Positions 1 to 6,915 of a stretch of 12,572 nt of DNA are shown here, piece by piece. This stretch comes from an uncultured Oscillospiraceae bacterium (GTDB taxonomy: Bacteria > Bacillota > Clostridia > Oscillospirales > Oscillospiraceae), in NCBI GenBank assembly GCA_900757655.1, contig CAAEOT010000034.1, positions 1 through 12,572 on the forward strand. The letters are read 5' to 3'. A program made the position numbers and the translations under genes. How positions within the stretch are numbered: position 1 is the stretch's first letter; the number at the start of each line of letters is the position of its first letter. Under the pieces are notes generated by a model, which was given only the letters and a program-made list of their open reading frames with translations, made no database searches and had not been told where the DNA came from.

Positions 1-32
1 CAGACCGCCGTGTGCCGCTGTTTTGTTTTTTT
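1..32 (+). terminator. Possible terminator end at left edge
   Basis: The first 20 bases are GC-rich and are followed on the plus strand by a T-run interrupted by one G (21-32). This would fit the 3' arm and T-tail of a rho-independent terminator whose 5' arm lies left of the window, possibly bidirectional with the Nudix gene that ends at 31. The partner arm is not visible, so this is only a suggestion. Confidence 0.25.
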
Positions 33-585
33 ATTTGGGCTCGTAGCCGTGCTCCATGCAGTACACGCGCAGAATGGCCGCCTGCGTTTTCGCGTCCGGG
101 ATGCGCCCCGCCAGCACGTCGCGCGCGAGCTCGTCGAGCGGCACGGCCTGAAGATTGAGAAATTCGTCGTCGTCGAGTTGCTGCTCGCCGAAGGTCAGGC
201 CACGGGCAAGGTACATCCAGATGACCTCGTCCGAGTAGGCAGCGGCGGGGTAGAACGGGCCGAGCGGGATCAGCTCACGCGCCGTGATGCCGGTCTCCTC
301 GCGCAACTCGCGGCGCGCGGCGGCCTCGGGCGCCTCCTCGCGGCTGTCGCGCTTGCCGGCGGGGATCTCCGTGATGACTTCGTTTACCGGGTAGCGAAAC
401 TGCCGCTCAACGATCACGCGGCCGTCGTCCAGCAGCGGCACGATGCATACCGCGCCCACGTGGCGCGACAGCTCGCGCGGCGCGGTGCCGCCGTTTGGCA
501 GGCGCACGGTGTCGCGGTAGAAGTCGAGAATGCAGCCGCTGTAAATTTTCTCGGATGTGAGTTTCGTTTCAGTCAGGTTGTCCAT
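31..585 (-). CDS. Nudix hydrolase, ADP-ribose pyrophosphatase-like
   Basis: A 184-aa cytoplasmic enzyme, predicted to cleave nucleoside diphosphates linked to another moiety; ADP-ribose to AMP and ribose-5-phosphate is the usual activity of this subgroup. The Nudix box lies at residues 77-100, with G77 in an EIPAGK context and the metal-binding REL-REETG segment at 92-99. The spacing is one residue longer than the canonical GX5EX7RE, because R92-E93 sits eight residues after E83; I believe such an insertion occurs in clostridial relatives. The N-terminal strand region (about 12-40) fits the ADP-ribose pyrophosphatase dimerisation domain. The ATG has an AAGGAGG site 6 nt upstream that overlaps the TAA of the preceding DUF1810 gene, so it is the last visible gene of the leftward operon. 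Family assignment is firm; the substrate is inferred. Confidence 0.9.
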   Translation of the reverse strand: MDNLTETKLTSEKIYSGCILDFYRDTVRLPNGGTAPRELSRHVGAVCIVPLLDDGRVIVERQFRYPVNEVITEIPAGKRDSREEAPEAAARRELREETGITARELIPLGPFYPAAAYSDEVIWMYLARGLTFGEQQLDDDEFLNLQAVPLDELARDVLAGRIPDAKTQAAILRVYCMEHGYEPK

Positions 586-596
586 GGCGTGCCTCC

Positions 597-1013
597 TTAC
601 AGGCCGAGGATCTGCAGTGTGCGCGGGTCGGGCTGCCCGCCAAAAAACTGATCGAGCACGGCGGCAAACACCGGCTCGTCCGGCTCGGCGGCCGCGAAGA
701 GCGTCATGCTCGAGCGCAGCTTCAGATCGTCCGGAAAGCCGAACACGGCAGATGGGTCGCTCTCCTCGAGCGCCAGCAGGGCGTTGCTGATCTCCAGCAG
801 GTGCGCGCGCAGCGTCGGCTCGCGCAGATAGGCCCGCGCCTCGTCGAGCCCGGAGATGGCGTAGTACTGCGACGTGCTGCTCATGCCCAGACCCGCGACC
901 TGCGGGAAAATGTACCAGATCCAGTGGCTGCGCTTGCGGCCGCTGCGAATCTCGCGCAGGGCGGTGGTGTAGTCCCGGCTCTGCGCGGTGAGAAAGCGGT
1001 CAAGATCATACAT
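597..1013 (-). CDS. DUF1810 family protein
   Basis: A 138-aa soluble protein with the typical length and landmarks of DUF1810: an N-terminal DLDRFLTAQ segment, SHWIWYIFPQ at about 29-38, the GLGMSSTSQYYAI stretch at about 42-54, and a C-terminal region with DDLKLRSSMTLF (about 94-105) and a final LDQFFGG-type motif. No signal peptide or membrane segment is seen. The molecular function of this family is not settled, and I do not assign one. The start ATG has a GGAGG site 7 nt upstream that overlaps the TGA of the MBOAT gene, so the two are almost certainly co-transcribed. The next gene is a Nudix hydrolase, which hints at, but does not show, a nucleotide-related role. Confidence 0.9.
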   Translation of the reverse strand: MYDLDRFLTAQSRDYTTALREIRSGRKRSHWIWYIFPQVAGLGMSSTSQYYAISGLDEARAYLREPTLRAHLLEISNALLALEESDPSAVFGFPDDLKLRSSMTLFAAAEPDEPVFAAVLDQFFGGQPDPRTLQILGL

Positions 1014-1025
1014 AGCAAAACCTCC

Positions 1026-2414
1026 TCAGAAGCGGAAATAGATGAACGGATTGAACGTTGCGCTCACGGAAAAGACGATGCACACGGCCAGCAGCGCCAG
1101 ACACACGACGTTGCGCACGATCTCGGCGCCATAGCTCTCGCCGAGGTGCACGCGCCGGCAGACGGGCGTGGCGAACACCAATGCCGGAATCATCCACAGC
1201 AGCGGCGGCACGATGCTCACATCCGCCGCGAGCGACTGCGACAGCGCCACGTGCGTGAAGCGGAACATCCGCGCGAGCGCGCAGCGCATCTGCGCGAAGT
1301 CCGTGAGGTTGAACATGACCCAGCCGATGCACACGATGATCATGCACAGCAGCCAGCGCAGCGCCTTCGGCAGACGCTCGAGATATTTGCCGAGCCAGAG
1401 CTTCTCGATCAGCAGCAGCACGCCGTAGTACAGGCCCCAGAGCAGGAAGTTCCAGTCTGCACCGTGCCACAGGCCGGTCAGCCCCCAGACGACAAGAATG
1501 TTGCGCACCCATTTTCCCCGGGAAACGCGGTTGCCGCCGAGCGGAATATACACGTAGTCGCGAAACCAGGTGGACAGCGATATGTGCCATCGCCGCCAGA
1601 ACTCCGTGACCGACAGAGAGACATACGGGTAGTTGAAGTTTTCGAGGAAGCGGAAGCCGAACATCCGGCCGAGGCCGATGGCCATGTCGCTGTAGCCGGA
1701 GAAGTCGAAATAGATCTGCAGCGTGTAGGCAATGGCGGCCAGCCAGTACATGAGCGAGCCGTAGTTTGCGGGGTCGCCGCTGTAGACGATGGCGGCCACC
1801 TGCGCGACCTGATTGGCCAGCAGCAGCTTTTTGGCCAGACCCACAACAAAGCGCCGGAAGCCATGGGCGAGATCGTCCATGGTCACGCTGCGAGAGCGAA
1901 TCTCCTGCTCGACGGTCTCATAGCGCACGATGGGGCCGGCGATGAGCTGCGGGAAGAAGCTGACGTACATCAGCAGGTAGAAAAAGTTGCGCTGCAGGGC
2001 GATCTTGCCGCGGTAGAGGTCGATGACGTACGAAAGAATTTGAAACGTGTAAAAGCTGATGCCGATCGGCAGCGCAATGCCGGGGGCCGACAGGCCGAGA
2101 AACGAGAACGTCCGGCACAGGAAGTTGAGATATTTGAACACGACGAGGTTGCCGAGAATGACAACGACCGATGCGATCAGTACGGCCTTTTTCGCGCGCG
2201 GACGCGCCTTGAAATGCACAATGGCAAAGCCGCTGCCGTAGGCGATGAGCGTTACGAGCACCATGAGCACGACCATCTTCGGCTCGCCCCAGGCATAGAA
2301 GATCAGCGATGCGATGAGCAGCAGGGCGTTCTGCACGGGCTTCGAACGGATGAGCACGCACAGCCCCGCCAGCGGCAGGAAGAAAAACAGAAATGTCTGG
2401 CTGCTGAATACCAT
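1026..2414 (-). CDS. MBOAT O-acyltransferase, AlgI-like
   Basis: A 462-aa polytopic membrane protein of the MBOAT family (AlgI/DltB/PatA type). These proteins pass an acyl group, often acetyl, across the membrane to an extracellular polymer or to a partner protein. Hydrophobic helices run from the N-terminus (about 5-23, 30-65, 78-110) to the C-terminus. The signature FDFSGYSDMAIG lies at about 237-247, EFWRRWHISLSTWFRDYVYIPLGG at about 271-294 (H277), and the GLWHGADWNF motif with the presumed catalytic histidine H317 at about 314-323. All family landmarks are intact. The GGAGG ribosome binding site lies inside the last codons of the upstream DHHW gene, 8 nt from the ATG, implying translational coupling. 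In the family the AlgJ/AlgX-like upstream product is the usual partner. The polymer substrate cannot be read from this window. Confidence 0.93.
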   Translation of the reverse strand: MVFSSQTFLFFFLPLAGLCVLIRSKPVQNALLLIASLIFYAWGEPKMVVLMVLVTLIAYGSGFAIVHFKARPRAKKAVLIASVVVILGNLVVFKYLNFLCRTFSFLGLSAPGIALPIGISFYTFQILSYVIDLYRGKIALQRNFFYLLMYVSFFPQLIAGPIVRYETVEQEIRSRSVTMDDLAHGFRRFVVGLAKKLLLANQVAQVAAIVYSGDPANYGSLMYWLAAIAYTLQIYFDFSGYSDMAIGLGRMFGFRFLENFNYPYVSLSVTEFWRRWHISLSTWFRDYVYIPLGGNRVSRGKWVRNILVVWGLTGLWHGADWNFLLWGLYYGVLLLIEKLWLGKYLERLPKALRWLLCMIIVCIGWVMFNLTDFAQMRCALARMFRFTHVALSQSLAADVSIVPPLLWMIPALVFATPVCRRVHLGESYGAEIVRNVVCLALLAVCIVFSVSATFNPFIYFRF

Positions 2415-2417
2415 CGC

Positions 2418-3611
2418 TCAGTCCTCCAACGTAAAGACATCCGATGTGTAAAACATCAAGCTGCCGATCCAGAGCACCTTGGTGATGTCGTGCTCGCGCA
2501 GATACTCCGCCATGCGGAAAGGCTTGCCCATATCCTGTTCATAGCTGCGCAGATCGACGCTGTAGACCCGGTCAAAGTGCGCGGCTATGAGCTTGAGGAT
2601 GGCGTTATCGTACGATTCGCCGATCATCAGCAGATTCCCGCGTCCGGCCGTGCCGGTGTCGAGGATGATCTCGCCGTCGTCGTTGCCGTAGATGCCGCTG
2701 TAGCTGGCACCGGCGATCTGGCCGCTGAGCGCAGCGTCCTGCCGGCCGTAATCGTCCGCCGGTTCCCCGGCAATCGTTACGGACATGTTCGGGAAGGCAA
2801 AGCGGTAGAGATCCATCGGCTCAAAAAACTGCTCCTGCGCGCCGGTGAGCAGCGCTTTTGAGCCAGAGAAGTGATTGTCTACACGCGCCGTCTCCAGCGG
2901 CTCGAGCAGGTCGGTGCAGCCGAGCAGGGCGGCTGCCTCGCGGTAGCCGCGGTAGGAGCCGATGTTGTTCCAGTGGTGGTCGGTCCGGTAAAAATCTCGC
3001 TCATACGCCGTCAGATCGTCCACGGCGAATTTGCCCATCTGCGCCGCCGGCAGGTCCACCCGGCTGCTGAGGTATTCGAACGCGCCATTGTTCTCCCCGG
3101 TCGGGTAGTAGTTGTCCGTGTCCGTCTCAATCATGTAGATGTAAAACGACACATCCGGGTGCGCGGCGATGATGCGGTTGATGTTTTCGCTGCGCGCTTC
3201 CAGCGCCGCGTCCACCACGTCCGGGGCGTAGTAGGGATAGGCCAGATATTTTCCGCCGTAGACATAGAAAGGATCGTACCACACCGGCGCGTCGGGATGT
3301 GCCTGCGACAGGCGCAGCATCGCATGGTACCGGATGTCGTTTTGCGCGTCATTGTAGGCTTTTTTCATCGTCTGCGCCAGCGGGATCTGGTCACTGAGCG
3401 CAGCCTCCATCGCGTCCTGAAACGACCCGTCCAGCCAGCCGGACACGGTCAGCGGCGCGGCGGTGTTGGCCGGGCGGTTTTCGTAGAGGTTCACGTCTTT
3501 CGGCCGCAGCAGCGTGTGCGCGAGACCGGCCAGCAGCGCCAGCGCGGCGCAGCAGAGCATGACCGCGTTGCACAGGCCTCGGATGCGTTTGTTTTTGTCG
3601 GCTCGTTTCAC
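2418..3611 (-). CDS. DHHW/SGNH protein, AlgJ/AlgX-like acetylation partner
   Basis: A 397-aa protein with a short positively charged N-terminus and one hydrophobic segment (about 13-35), so it is probably a membrane-anchored extracytoplasmic protein. An AlgJ/AlgX-like core follows. The DHHW motif sits at 211-214, after the YERDFYRT context, and a GES motif at 331-333 offers the serine expected of an SGNH-type nucleophile; D211 and H213 would complete the triad. In alginate-type systems such proteins take acetyl groups delivered by the MBOAT partner and transfer them to polysaccharide; here that role is inferred from the motifs and adjacency. The start is GTG, with GGGAG about 9 nt upstream. 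It is the first gene of the operon, behind a strong promoter at 3691-3663. No polysaccharide synthase genes are seen nearby. Confidence 0.85.
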   Translation of the reverse strand: MKRADKNKRIRGLCNAVMLCCAALALLAGLAHTLLRPKDVNLYENRPANTAAPLTVSGWLDGSFQDAMEAALSDQIPLAQTMKKAYNDAQNDIRYHAMLRLSQAHPDAPVWYDPFYVYGGKYLAYPYYAPDVVDAALEARSENINRIIAAHPDVSFYIYMIETDTDNYYPTGENNGAFEYLSSRVDLPAAQMGKFAVDDLTAYERDFYRTDHHWNNIGSYRGYREAAALLGCTDLLEPLETARVDNHFSGSKALLTGAQEQFFEPMDLYRFAFPNMSVTIAGEPADDYGRQDAALSGQIAGASYSGIYGNDDGEIILDTGTAGRGNLLMIGESYDNAILKLIAAHFDRVYSVDLRSYEQDMGKPFRMAEYLREHDITKVLWIGSLMFYTSDVFTLED

Positions 3612-3662
3612 GTGCGGTTTCTCCCGGATCAGAAAAATTAAGATTTTAAAAGACTGTCTTTG

Positions 3663-3691
3663 ATTATGCCCTCCGCGGCCCGGATTGTCAA
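3663..3691 (-). promoter_or_regulatory. Sigma-A promoter of the DHHW-MBOAT operon
   Basis: Reading leftwards, TTGACA (3691-3686) is followed after exactly 17 bases by CATAAT (3668-3663). Transcription would start near 3656, leaving a leader of about 45 nt before the GTG at 3611. The -35 is perfect consensus and the -10 matches 5 of 6. Confidence 0.75.
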
Positions 3692-3715
3692 GCGCGGCGG
3701 CCGCGCAGATTTGGT

Positions 3716-3744
3716 TTTACAACGCGCGACCGCTGCGTTACAAT
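3716..3744 (+). promoter_or_regulatory. Sigma-A promoter of the dehydratase gene
   Basis: TTTACA (3716-3721) and TACAAT (3739-3744) are separated by 17 bases and precede the dehydratase ATG by about 26 nt. The start point would fall near 3751, giving a short leader that carries the AAAGGAG ribosome binding site. The promoter diverges from the DHHW operon promoter; the two -35 boxes are about 24 bp apart. Confidence 0.7.
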
Positions 3745-3770
3745 GGGACTGCTGAGAAAGGAGCGTTCCC

Positions 3771-4730
3771 ATGACTATGACATTGGAGACCATTCGGGCG
3801 GCGCACGCGCGCATTGCCCCTTATATTGTCCAGACGCCGCTGCTGCGCCTGCCGGTGCTTGACGATGCCCTCGGCTGCGAGGTGTATGTCAAGGCCGAGT
3901 GCATGCAGCGCACGGGCGCATTCAAGCTGCGCGGTGCGATGAACAAGATCCTCGCCCTGACGGACGCCGAGCGTGCCCGCGGCTTTGTCGCGGCCTCGTC
4001 CGGCAACCACGGCCGCGCGGTGGCCTACGCCGCGCAGCGCTTCGGCACGCACGCCTGCATCGTCATGCCAGAGACCGCGCCCGCCGTCAAGCAGGCGGCC
4101 ATCCGCGCACTGGGCGCGGAGCTCGTGCTCTGCGACGCTGCCGAGCGCTTTGACGTTGCGGCGCGGCTCTGTGCCGAGCGCGGCGCGACGATGGTGCCGC
4201 CGTTCAATGACGAGCTGGTCATGGCGGGACAGGGGACTGTCGGGCTCGAGATTTTGGAGCAGTGCCCGGAGCTCGACGCGGTCGTCGTTCCGGTCAGCGG
4301 CGGCGGGCTCATCGGCGGCGTGTCCACGGCCGTCAAGGCACTCGCGCCGCGCGTGCGCGTGTTCGGCGCGGAGCCGGCCGTGCTCCCGCGCTATACGGAG
4401 AGCCTGCGCGCCGGGCATCCGGTGCAGGTGGAGCAAAAGCGCTCGGTCGCAGACGCGCTCGTCGCGCAGATGCCGGGAGATGTGTGCTTCCCATATGTGG
4501 CGGCGAACACCGACGGCTTTGCGCCCGTGGCGGATGATGATATCCTCCGCGGCATGAAGCTGCTGCTCCTGGATGGCAAGCTGCTGTGTGAGCCGTCGTC
4601 CGCCATCGGCATGGGCGCTGCGCTGTGCGGGCAGCTGCCGCTGCGCAGGACAGACAAGGTCTGCTTTGTCATCAGCGGCGGCAGCGTTGCGCTCGAGCAG
4701 CTGCACCAGCTTGAGGACGTCAGGCTCTGA
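3771..4730 (+). CDS. PLP-dependent threonine/serine dehydratase
   Basis: A 319-aa fold-type II PLP enzyme predicted to deaminate L-threonine to 2-oxobutyrate and/or L-serine to pyruvate in the cytoplasm. The cofactor lysine is K52 in the TGAFKLRGA motif. The substrate loop SSGNHG lies at 76-81, the phosphate-binding glycine loop SGGGLIGG at 176-183, and the ring-nitrogen contact region SGG at 302-304. The protein ends soon after the catalytic domain, with no C-terminal ACT regulatory domain, so it resembles the short catabolic TdcB or serine racemase-like type rather than feedback-regulated biosynthetic IlvA. The AAAGGAG site is 7 nt from the first ATG, which I prefer over the ATG two codons later. 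It stands alone, with its own promoter and a convergent neighbour. Threonine against serine preference, or racemase activity, cannot be decided from sequence. Confidence 0.9.
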   Translation: MTMTLETIRAAHARIAPYIVQTPLLRLPVLDDALGCEVYVKAECMQRTGAFKLRGAMNKILALTDAERARGFVAASSGNHGRAVAYAAQRFGTHACIVMPETAPAVKQAAIRALGAELVLCDAAERFDVAARLCAERGATMVPPFNDELVMAGQGTVGLEILEQCPELDAVVVPVSGGGLIGGVSTAVKALAPRVRVFGAEPAVLPRYTESLRAGHPVQVEQKRSVADALVAQMPGDVCFPYVAANTDGFAPVADDDILRGMKLLLLDGKLLCEPSSAIGMGAALCGQLPLRRTDKVCFVISGGSVALEQLHQLEDVRL

Positions 4731-4731
4731 C

Positions 4732-4795
4732 AGACAGCAAATATCCGCCCCGGCGCACCTTCCGTCAGAAGGGCACGTCGAGGCGGATGCTGTCT
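4732..4795. repeat. Long imperfect hairpin between convergent genes
   Basis: This 72-nt gap between convergent genes holds nested complementary arms. AGACAGCA (4732-4739) pairs with TGCTGTCT (4788-4795), TCCGCC (4744-4749) with GGCGGA (4782-4787), and CCTTC (4758-4762) with GAAGG (4768-4772). A 4-nt bulge separates the two outer stems. Neither strand shows a T-tract, so it is not a textbook terminator. CAGCAAATA (4736-4744) is also complementary to TATTTGCTG (4804-4812), which covers the end of the convergent TlpA-like gene, giving an alternative fold. Its role may be 3'-end protection or factor-dependent termination of both transcripts. Confidence 0.55.
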
Positions 4796-4802
4796 CGGGC
4801 CG

Positions 4803-5759
4803 TTATTTGCTGCTTGCGAGCGCCTGATCGATGAGCTCGTTGAGCTTCTTTGCCTGATCGGGTGCGGTGATCGCGCCGACGATCGGCTGGCCGACGATGT
4901 TGCCGTTCTTGTCGACGACGTACGTGGTCGGGAACGAGTACAGACCGGCGGTGAACTTACCGGCCTCGCTGTCGGAGGCGAACCAGAGGTTGGAGTAGGT
5001 CACGCCCTTTTTCGCCAGAATGTCCTTCGCCTCGGCGATGGCGGTTTTGTCGCCGTCGAGCGTGAAGGAGTTGATGCCGACGACCGCGCCGCCCTTCGCG
5101 GCGAGGTCCTTGTTGAGCGCCTCAAGGTCGGCCAGCTCACCGACGCACGGGTTGCAGGTGGTGAACCAGAAGTTCACGACCGTGACGCTGTTGCCGGCAA
5201 AGAGCTTGCTGCTGTCGACGTCATTGCCGTTGAGGTCCTTACCCTGAAAGCTCGGGAATTTCATCAGGTCGCTGCCGGAGGCGGTCATGCCGGCCTCCTC
5301 CGCGCTCACGCTGTCACCTGTGCCGGGCGTCGTGCCGCAGCCGGGATACTTCTGCTCGAGGATGGTGAGCTTGCCCTCGATCTCCTTGATCTGTTCGGCG
5401 TCGGCCTTGAGCGTCTTGAGCTCGTCGGTCGAGAAGCCGTCCTTCGCGCTCTCGATCGTGGCGAGCAGGAAGTCGCCGTAGTTCGTGCCGTCCTCGATCA
5501 TGGGGCTGTTTTTGTTGGCAGACAGAAACACCTTGTTCCAGAGGTCGGAGTTTGCGGCGAGAATGTCGTTTTCCTTCTGCATGAGCTGCTGATAGAGCTT
5601 GGCCGCTTCGTCGGCGCTGTTCGGCTCTGTCGCGATTAGGGCCGCGATGTCGGTGCTGCCGTCCGCTTTGTCCTTGTCTTTGCCCGACGAGCACGCCGCG
5701 AGGCTGAACACCATTGCGAGCGCGAGCAGGAGCGTCACAAGTTTTGTGATTTTCTTCAT
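4803..5759 (-). CDS. TlpA/ResA-like thioredoxin lipoprotein
   Basis: A 318-aa lipoprotein. Residues 1-22 form a lysine-rich signal peptide ending in the lipobox LAAC, with C23 as the lipidated cysteine. A charged helical domain (about 35-140) precedes a TlpA/AhpC-TSA-like thioredoxin fold (about 165-315) with the redox motif CNPC (C202, C205) after NFWFTT and the cis-proline P277 in FPTTY. It should act outside the membrane as a thiol-disulfide reductant. A further cysteine, C141, sits in the linker. GGAGGA lies 6 nt before the chosen ATG (5759); the ATG one codon upstream (5762) overlaps the preceding TGA as ATGA but leaves only 3 nt. The overlap implies translational coupling to the NapH-like ferredoxin, its likely electron source. 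The N-terminal helical domain is not one I recognise. Confidence 0.92.
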   Translation of the reverse strand: MKKITKLVTLLLALAMVFSLAACSSGKDKDKADGSTDIAALIATEPNSADEAAKLYQQLMQKENDILAANSDLWNKVFLSANKNSPMIEDGTNYGDFLLATIESAKDGFSTDELKTLKADAEQIKEIEGKLTILEQKYPGCGTTPGTGDSVSAEEAGMTASGSDLMKFPSFQGKDLNGNDVDSSKLFAGNSVTVVNFWFTTCNPCVGELADLEALNKDLAAKGGAVVGINSFTLDGDKTAIAEAKDILAKKGVTYSNLWFASDSEAGKFTAGLYSFPTTYVVDKNGNIVGQPIVGAITAPDQAKKLNELIDQALASSK

Positions 5760-6700
5760 CATGATTCCTCCGTTGTATTTTGTTGGTTGTCTTTTGCCTT
5801 CTGATCGCCGTTGGTAGATTTTCCGGTGAGGCCGAAGCCATAGCGGAAGCGGATGGCCTCCGTGGGGCAGGCACGGATGCACTTGCCGCAGCGGATGCAC
5901 TCCGTGTCGTTGGGGGACTTGGTGATGTCCACGTCCATCTGGCAGGTGCGCGCGCATTTGCCGCAGGAGACGCACTTGCCCGTGTCGACCTGGATGCCGA
6001 GCAGGGAGACCTTGTTCATCAGCGCGTAAAACGCACCGAGCGGGCAGACCCACTTGCAGAACGGGCGGAAAAACAGCACGCTCAAAACGACGACCGCGAT
6101 CAGAATGATCAGCTTGCGCGTAAACAGCGCGCCGAGCGCCGCGCGGATGCTCTCGTTTGCGGCGGCAAGCGGGATCGCGCCCTCGAGTACGCCCTGCGGG
6201 CAGATATACTTGCAGAAATACGGGTCGCCCATGCCCACGTCGTTGACGATGAGCGCCGGCAGCAGCACCACGGCCAGCAGCAGGATGACGTATTTCAAAT
6301 AGGTCAGCGGCCTGAGCTTTTTTGTCGACAGCTTTTTGCCCGGGATCTTATGCAGCAGCTCCTGCAGCCAGCCGAACGGGCACAAAAAGCCGCAGATGAA
6401 CCGCCCGAGCAGCACGCCGAGCAGGATCAGAATGCCGGTGATATAATACGAAAAGCGGAATTTGGACGAGCCGACCACCGCCTGAAACGCCCCGATCGGG
6501 CACGCGCCCGATGCCGCCGGGCAGGAATAGCAGTTCAGGCCGGGCACGCAGACGGTCTTGCCCTTGCCCTGATAGATGCCGCCCTTGAAGAAGTTCGGCA
6601 GGTGGATGTTGGTCAGCAGCGTCGCCGCCGCCTGGATCCAGCCGCGAAACCGGCTCAAGAGCAGGGAAACAGACTGTTTTTTCTTATCCAATGCCGACAC
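5759..6700 (-). CDS. NapH-like membrane polyferredoxin (4Fe-4S)
   Basis: A 313-aa membrane protein of the NapH/CcoG-like iron-sulfur family. Transmembrane segments are likely at about 84-100, 134-153 and 195-211. Three CXXXCP motifs (C103/C107, C163/C167, C215/C219) lie near membrane boundaries, and an N-terminal cysteine group (C51, C57, C60, C67) precedes them. Two ferredoxin-type 4Fe-4S clusters are predicted near the C-terminus: CX2CX2CX3C at 243-253 and again at 268-278. The tail is hydrophilic. It probably moves electrons through or along the membrane, here presumably to the coupled TlpA-like lipoprotein. The start is unsure: GTG at 6700 overlaps the upstream gene by 17 nt but has GGAG only 1 nt away, while TTG at 6691 has a 10-nt gap. 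Function as an electron conduit is inferred from the family; the donor is unknown. Confidence 0.9.
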   Translation of the reverse strand: MSALDKKKQSVSLLLSRFRGWIQAAATLLTNIHLPNFFKGGIYQGKGKTVCVPGLNCYSCPAASGACPIGAFQAVVGSSKFRFSYYITGILILLGVLLGRFICGFLCPFGWLQELLHKIPGKKLSTKKLRPLTYLKYVILLLAVVLLPALIVNDVGMGDPYFCKYICPQGVLEGAIPLAAANESIRAALGALFTRKLIILIAVVVLSVLFFRPFCKWVCPLGAFYALMNKVSLLGIQVDTGKCVSCGKCARTCQMDVDITKSPNDTECIRCGKCIRACPTEAIRFRYGFGLTGKSTNGDQKAKDNQQNTTEES

Positions 6701-6830
6701 ACTCCAAGCACAGCCGGATCGCCTTGCTGAGCACGGCGCCGGCCTCGCCGCGCAGCGCGCCGAAGCACACCATGGCGATGCCTGCAGCGATCAGCAGAAC
6801 CTGCACAACGGCTTTCTTCGCACGAAACAC
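6684..6830 (-). CDS. CD1871A-type CXXC membrane mini-protein
   Basis: A 48-aa protein started by GTG at 6830. It has a short basic N-terminus (FRAKK), one hydrophobic helix (about 8-25), a GALRGEAGAVLSKAI linker and a C-terminal CLECVGIG containing CXXC (C41, C44). This layout matches the CD1871A family of CXXC mini-proteins of Clostridia, for which I know no established biochemical role. The GTG is chosen because AAGGGAG lies 8 nt upstream; an ATG at 6866 would extend the protein but lacks a ribosome binding site and would overlap the candidate promoter. It is the first gene of the redox operon and overlaps the NapH-like gene. The CXXC pair suggests a small thiol carrier or metal site in the same electron-transfer system. 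Confidence 0.82.
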   Translation of the reverse strand: MFRAKKAVVQVLLIAAGIAMVCFGALRGEAGAVLSKAIRLCLECVGIG

Positions 6831-6856
6831 CCGGATCACTCCCTTCTGTTTGCCCC

Positions 6857-6889
6857 ATGATACCATGGCGCAGATAAAATCTTCGTTAA
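6857..6889 (-). promoter_or_regulatory. Candidate promoter of the redox operon
   Basis: Reading leftwards, a -10 candidate TATCAT (6862-6857) would start transcription near 6850, about 20 nt before the GTG of the CXXC mini-protein. No good -35 lies 17 nt upstream (CGAAGA); the -35 position falls within the left arm of the inverted repeat at 6874-6889. That is the pattern of a promoter needing an activator. Inferred from position and motif only. Confidence 0.5.
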
Positions 6890-6915
6890 GAACGGAAACT
6901 TAACAGAGATTTTAT
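6874..6915. repeat. Inverted repeat, candidate response-regulator site
   Basis: ATAAAATCTTCGTTAA (6874-6889) and TTAACAGAGATTTTAT (6900-6915) are inverted copies that pair at 14 of 16 positions across a 10-nt spacer, centred at 6894.5. The AT-rich arms stand out in this GC-rich DNA. They sit between the divergent redox operon and two-component operon, next to both promoters. OmpR-family regulators usually bind paired half-sites, so the neighbouring regulator (6975-7649) is the obvious candidate ligand; this is inference. Confidence 0.65.

Noticed and set aside
801..2861. Very long plus-strand open frame antisense to the MBOAT and DHHW genes
   Set aside because: Its translation is rich in H, R, Q, E and D low-complexity runs with no family signature. 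It is the typical antisense shadow of GC-rich codon bias; the minus-strand genes have motifs, ribosome binding sites and operon spacing.
5763..6053. Upstream extension of the TlpA-like frame into the ferredoxin gene
   Set aside because: It lies wholly inside the NapH-like gene in another frame. The lipoprotein signal and GGAGGA site fix the start near 5759.
5780..6730. Long plus-strand open frame opposite the NapH-like gene
   Set aside because: Composition is the same antisense shadow type. The minus strand encodes intact iron-sulfur motifs and transmembrane helices.
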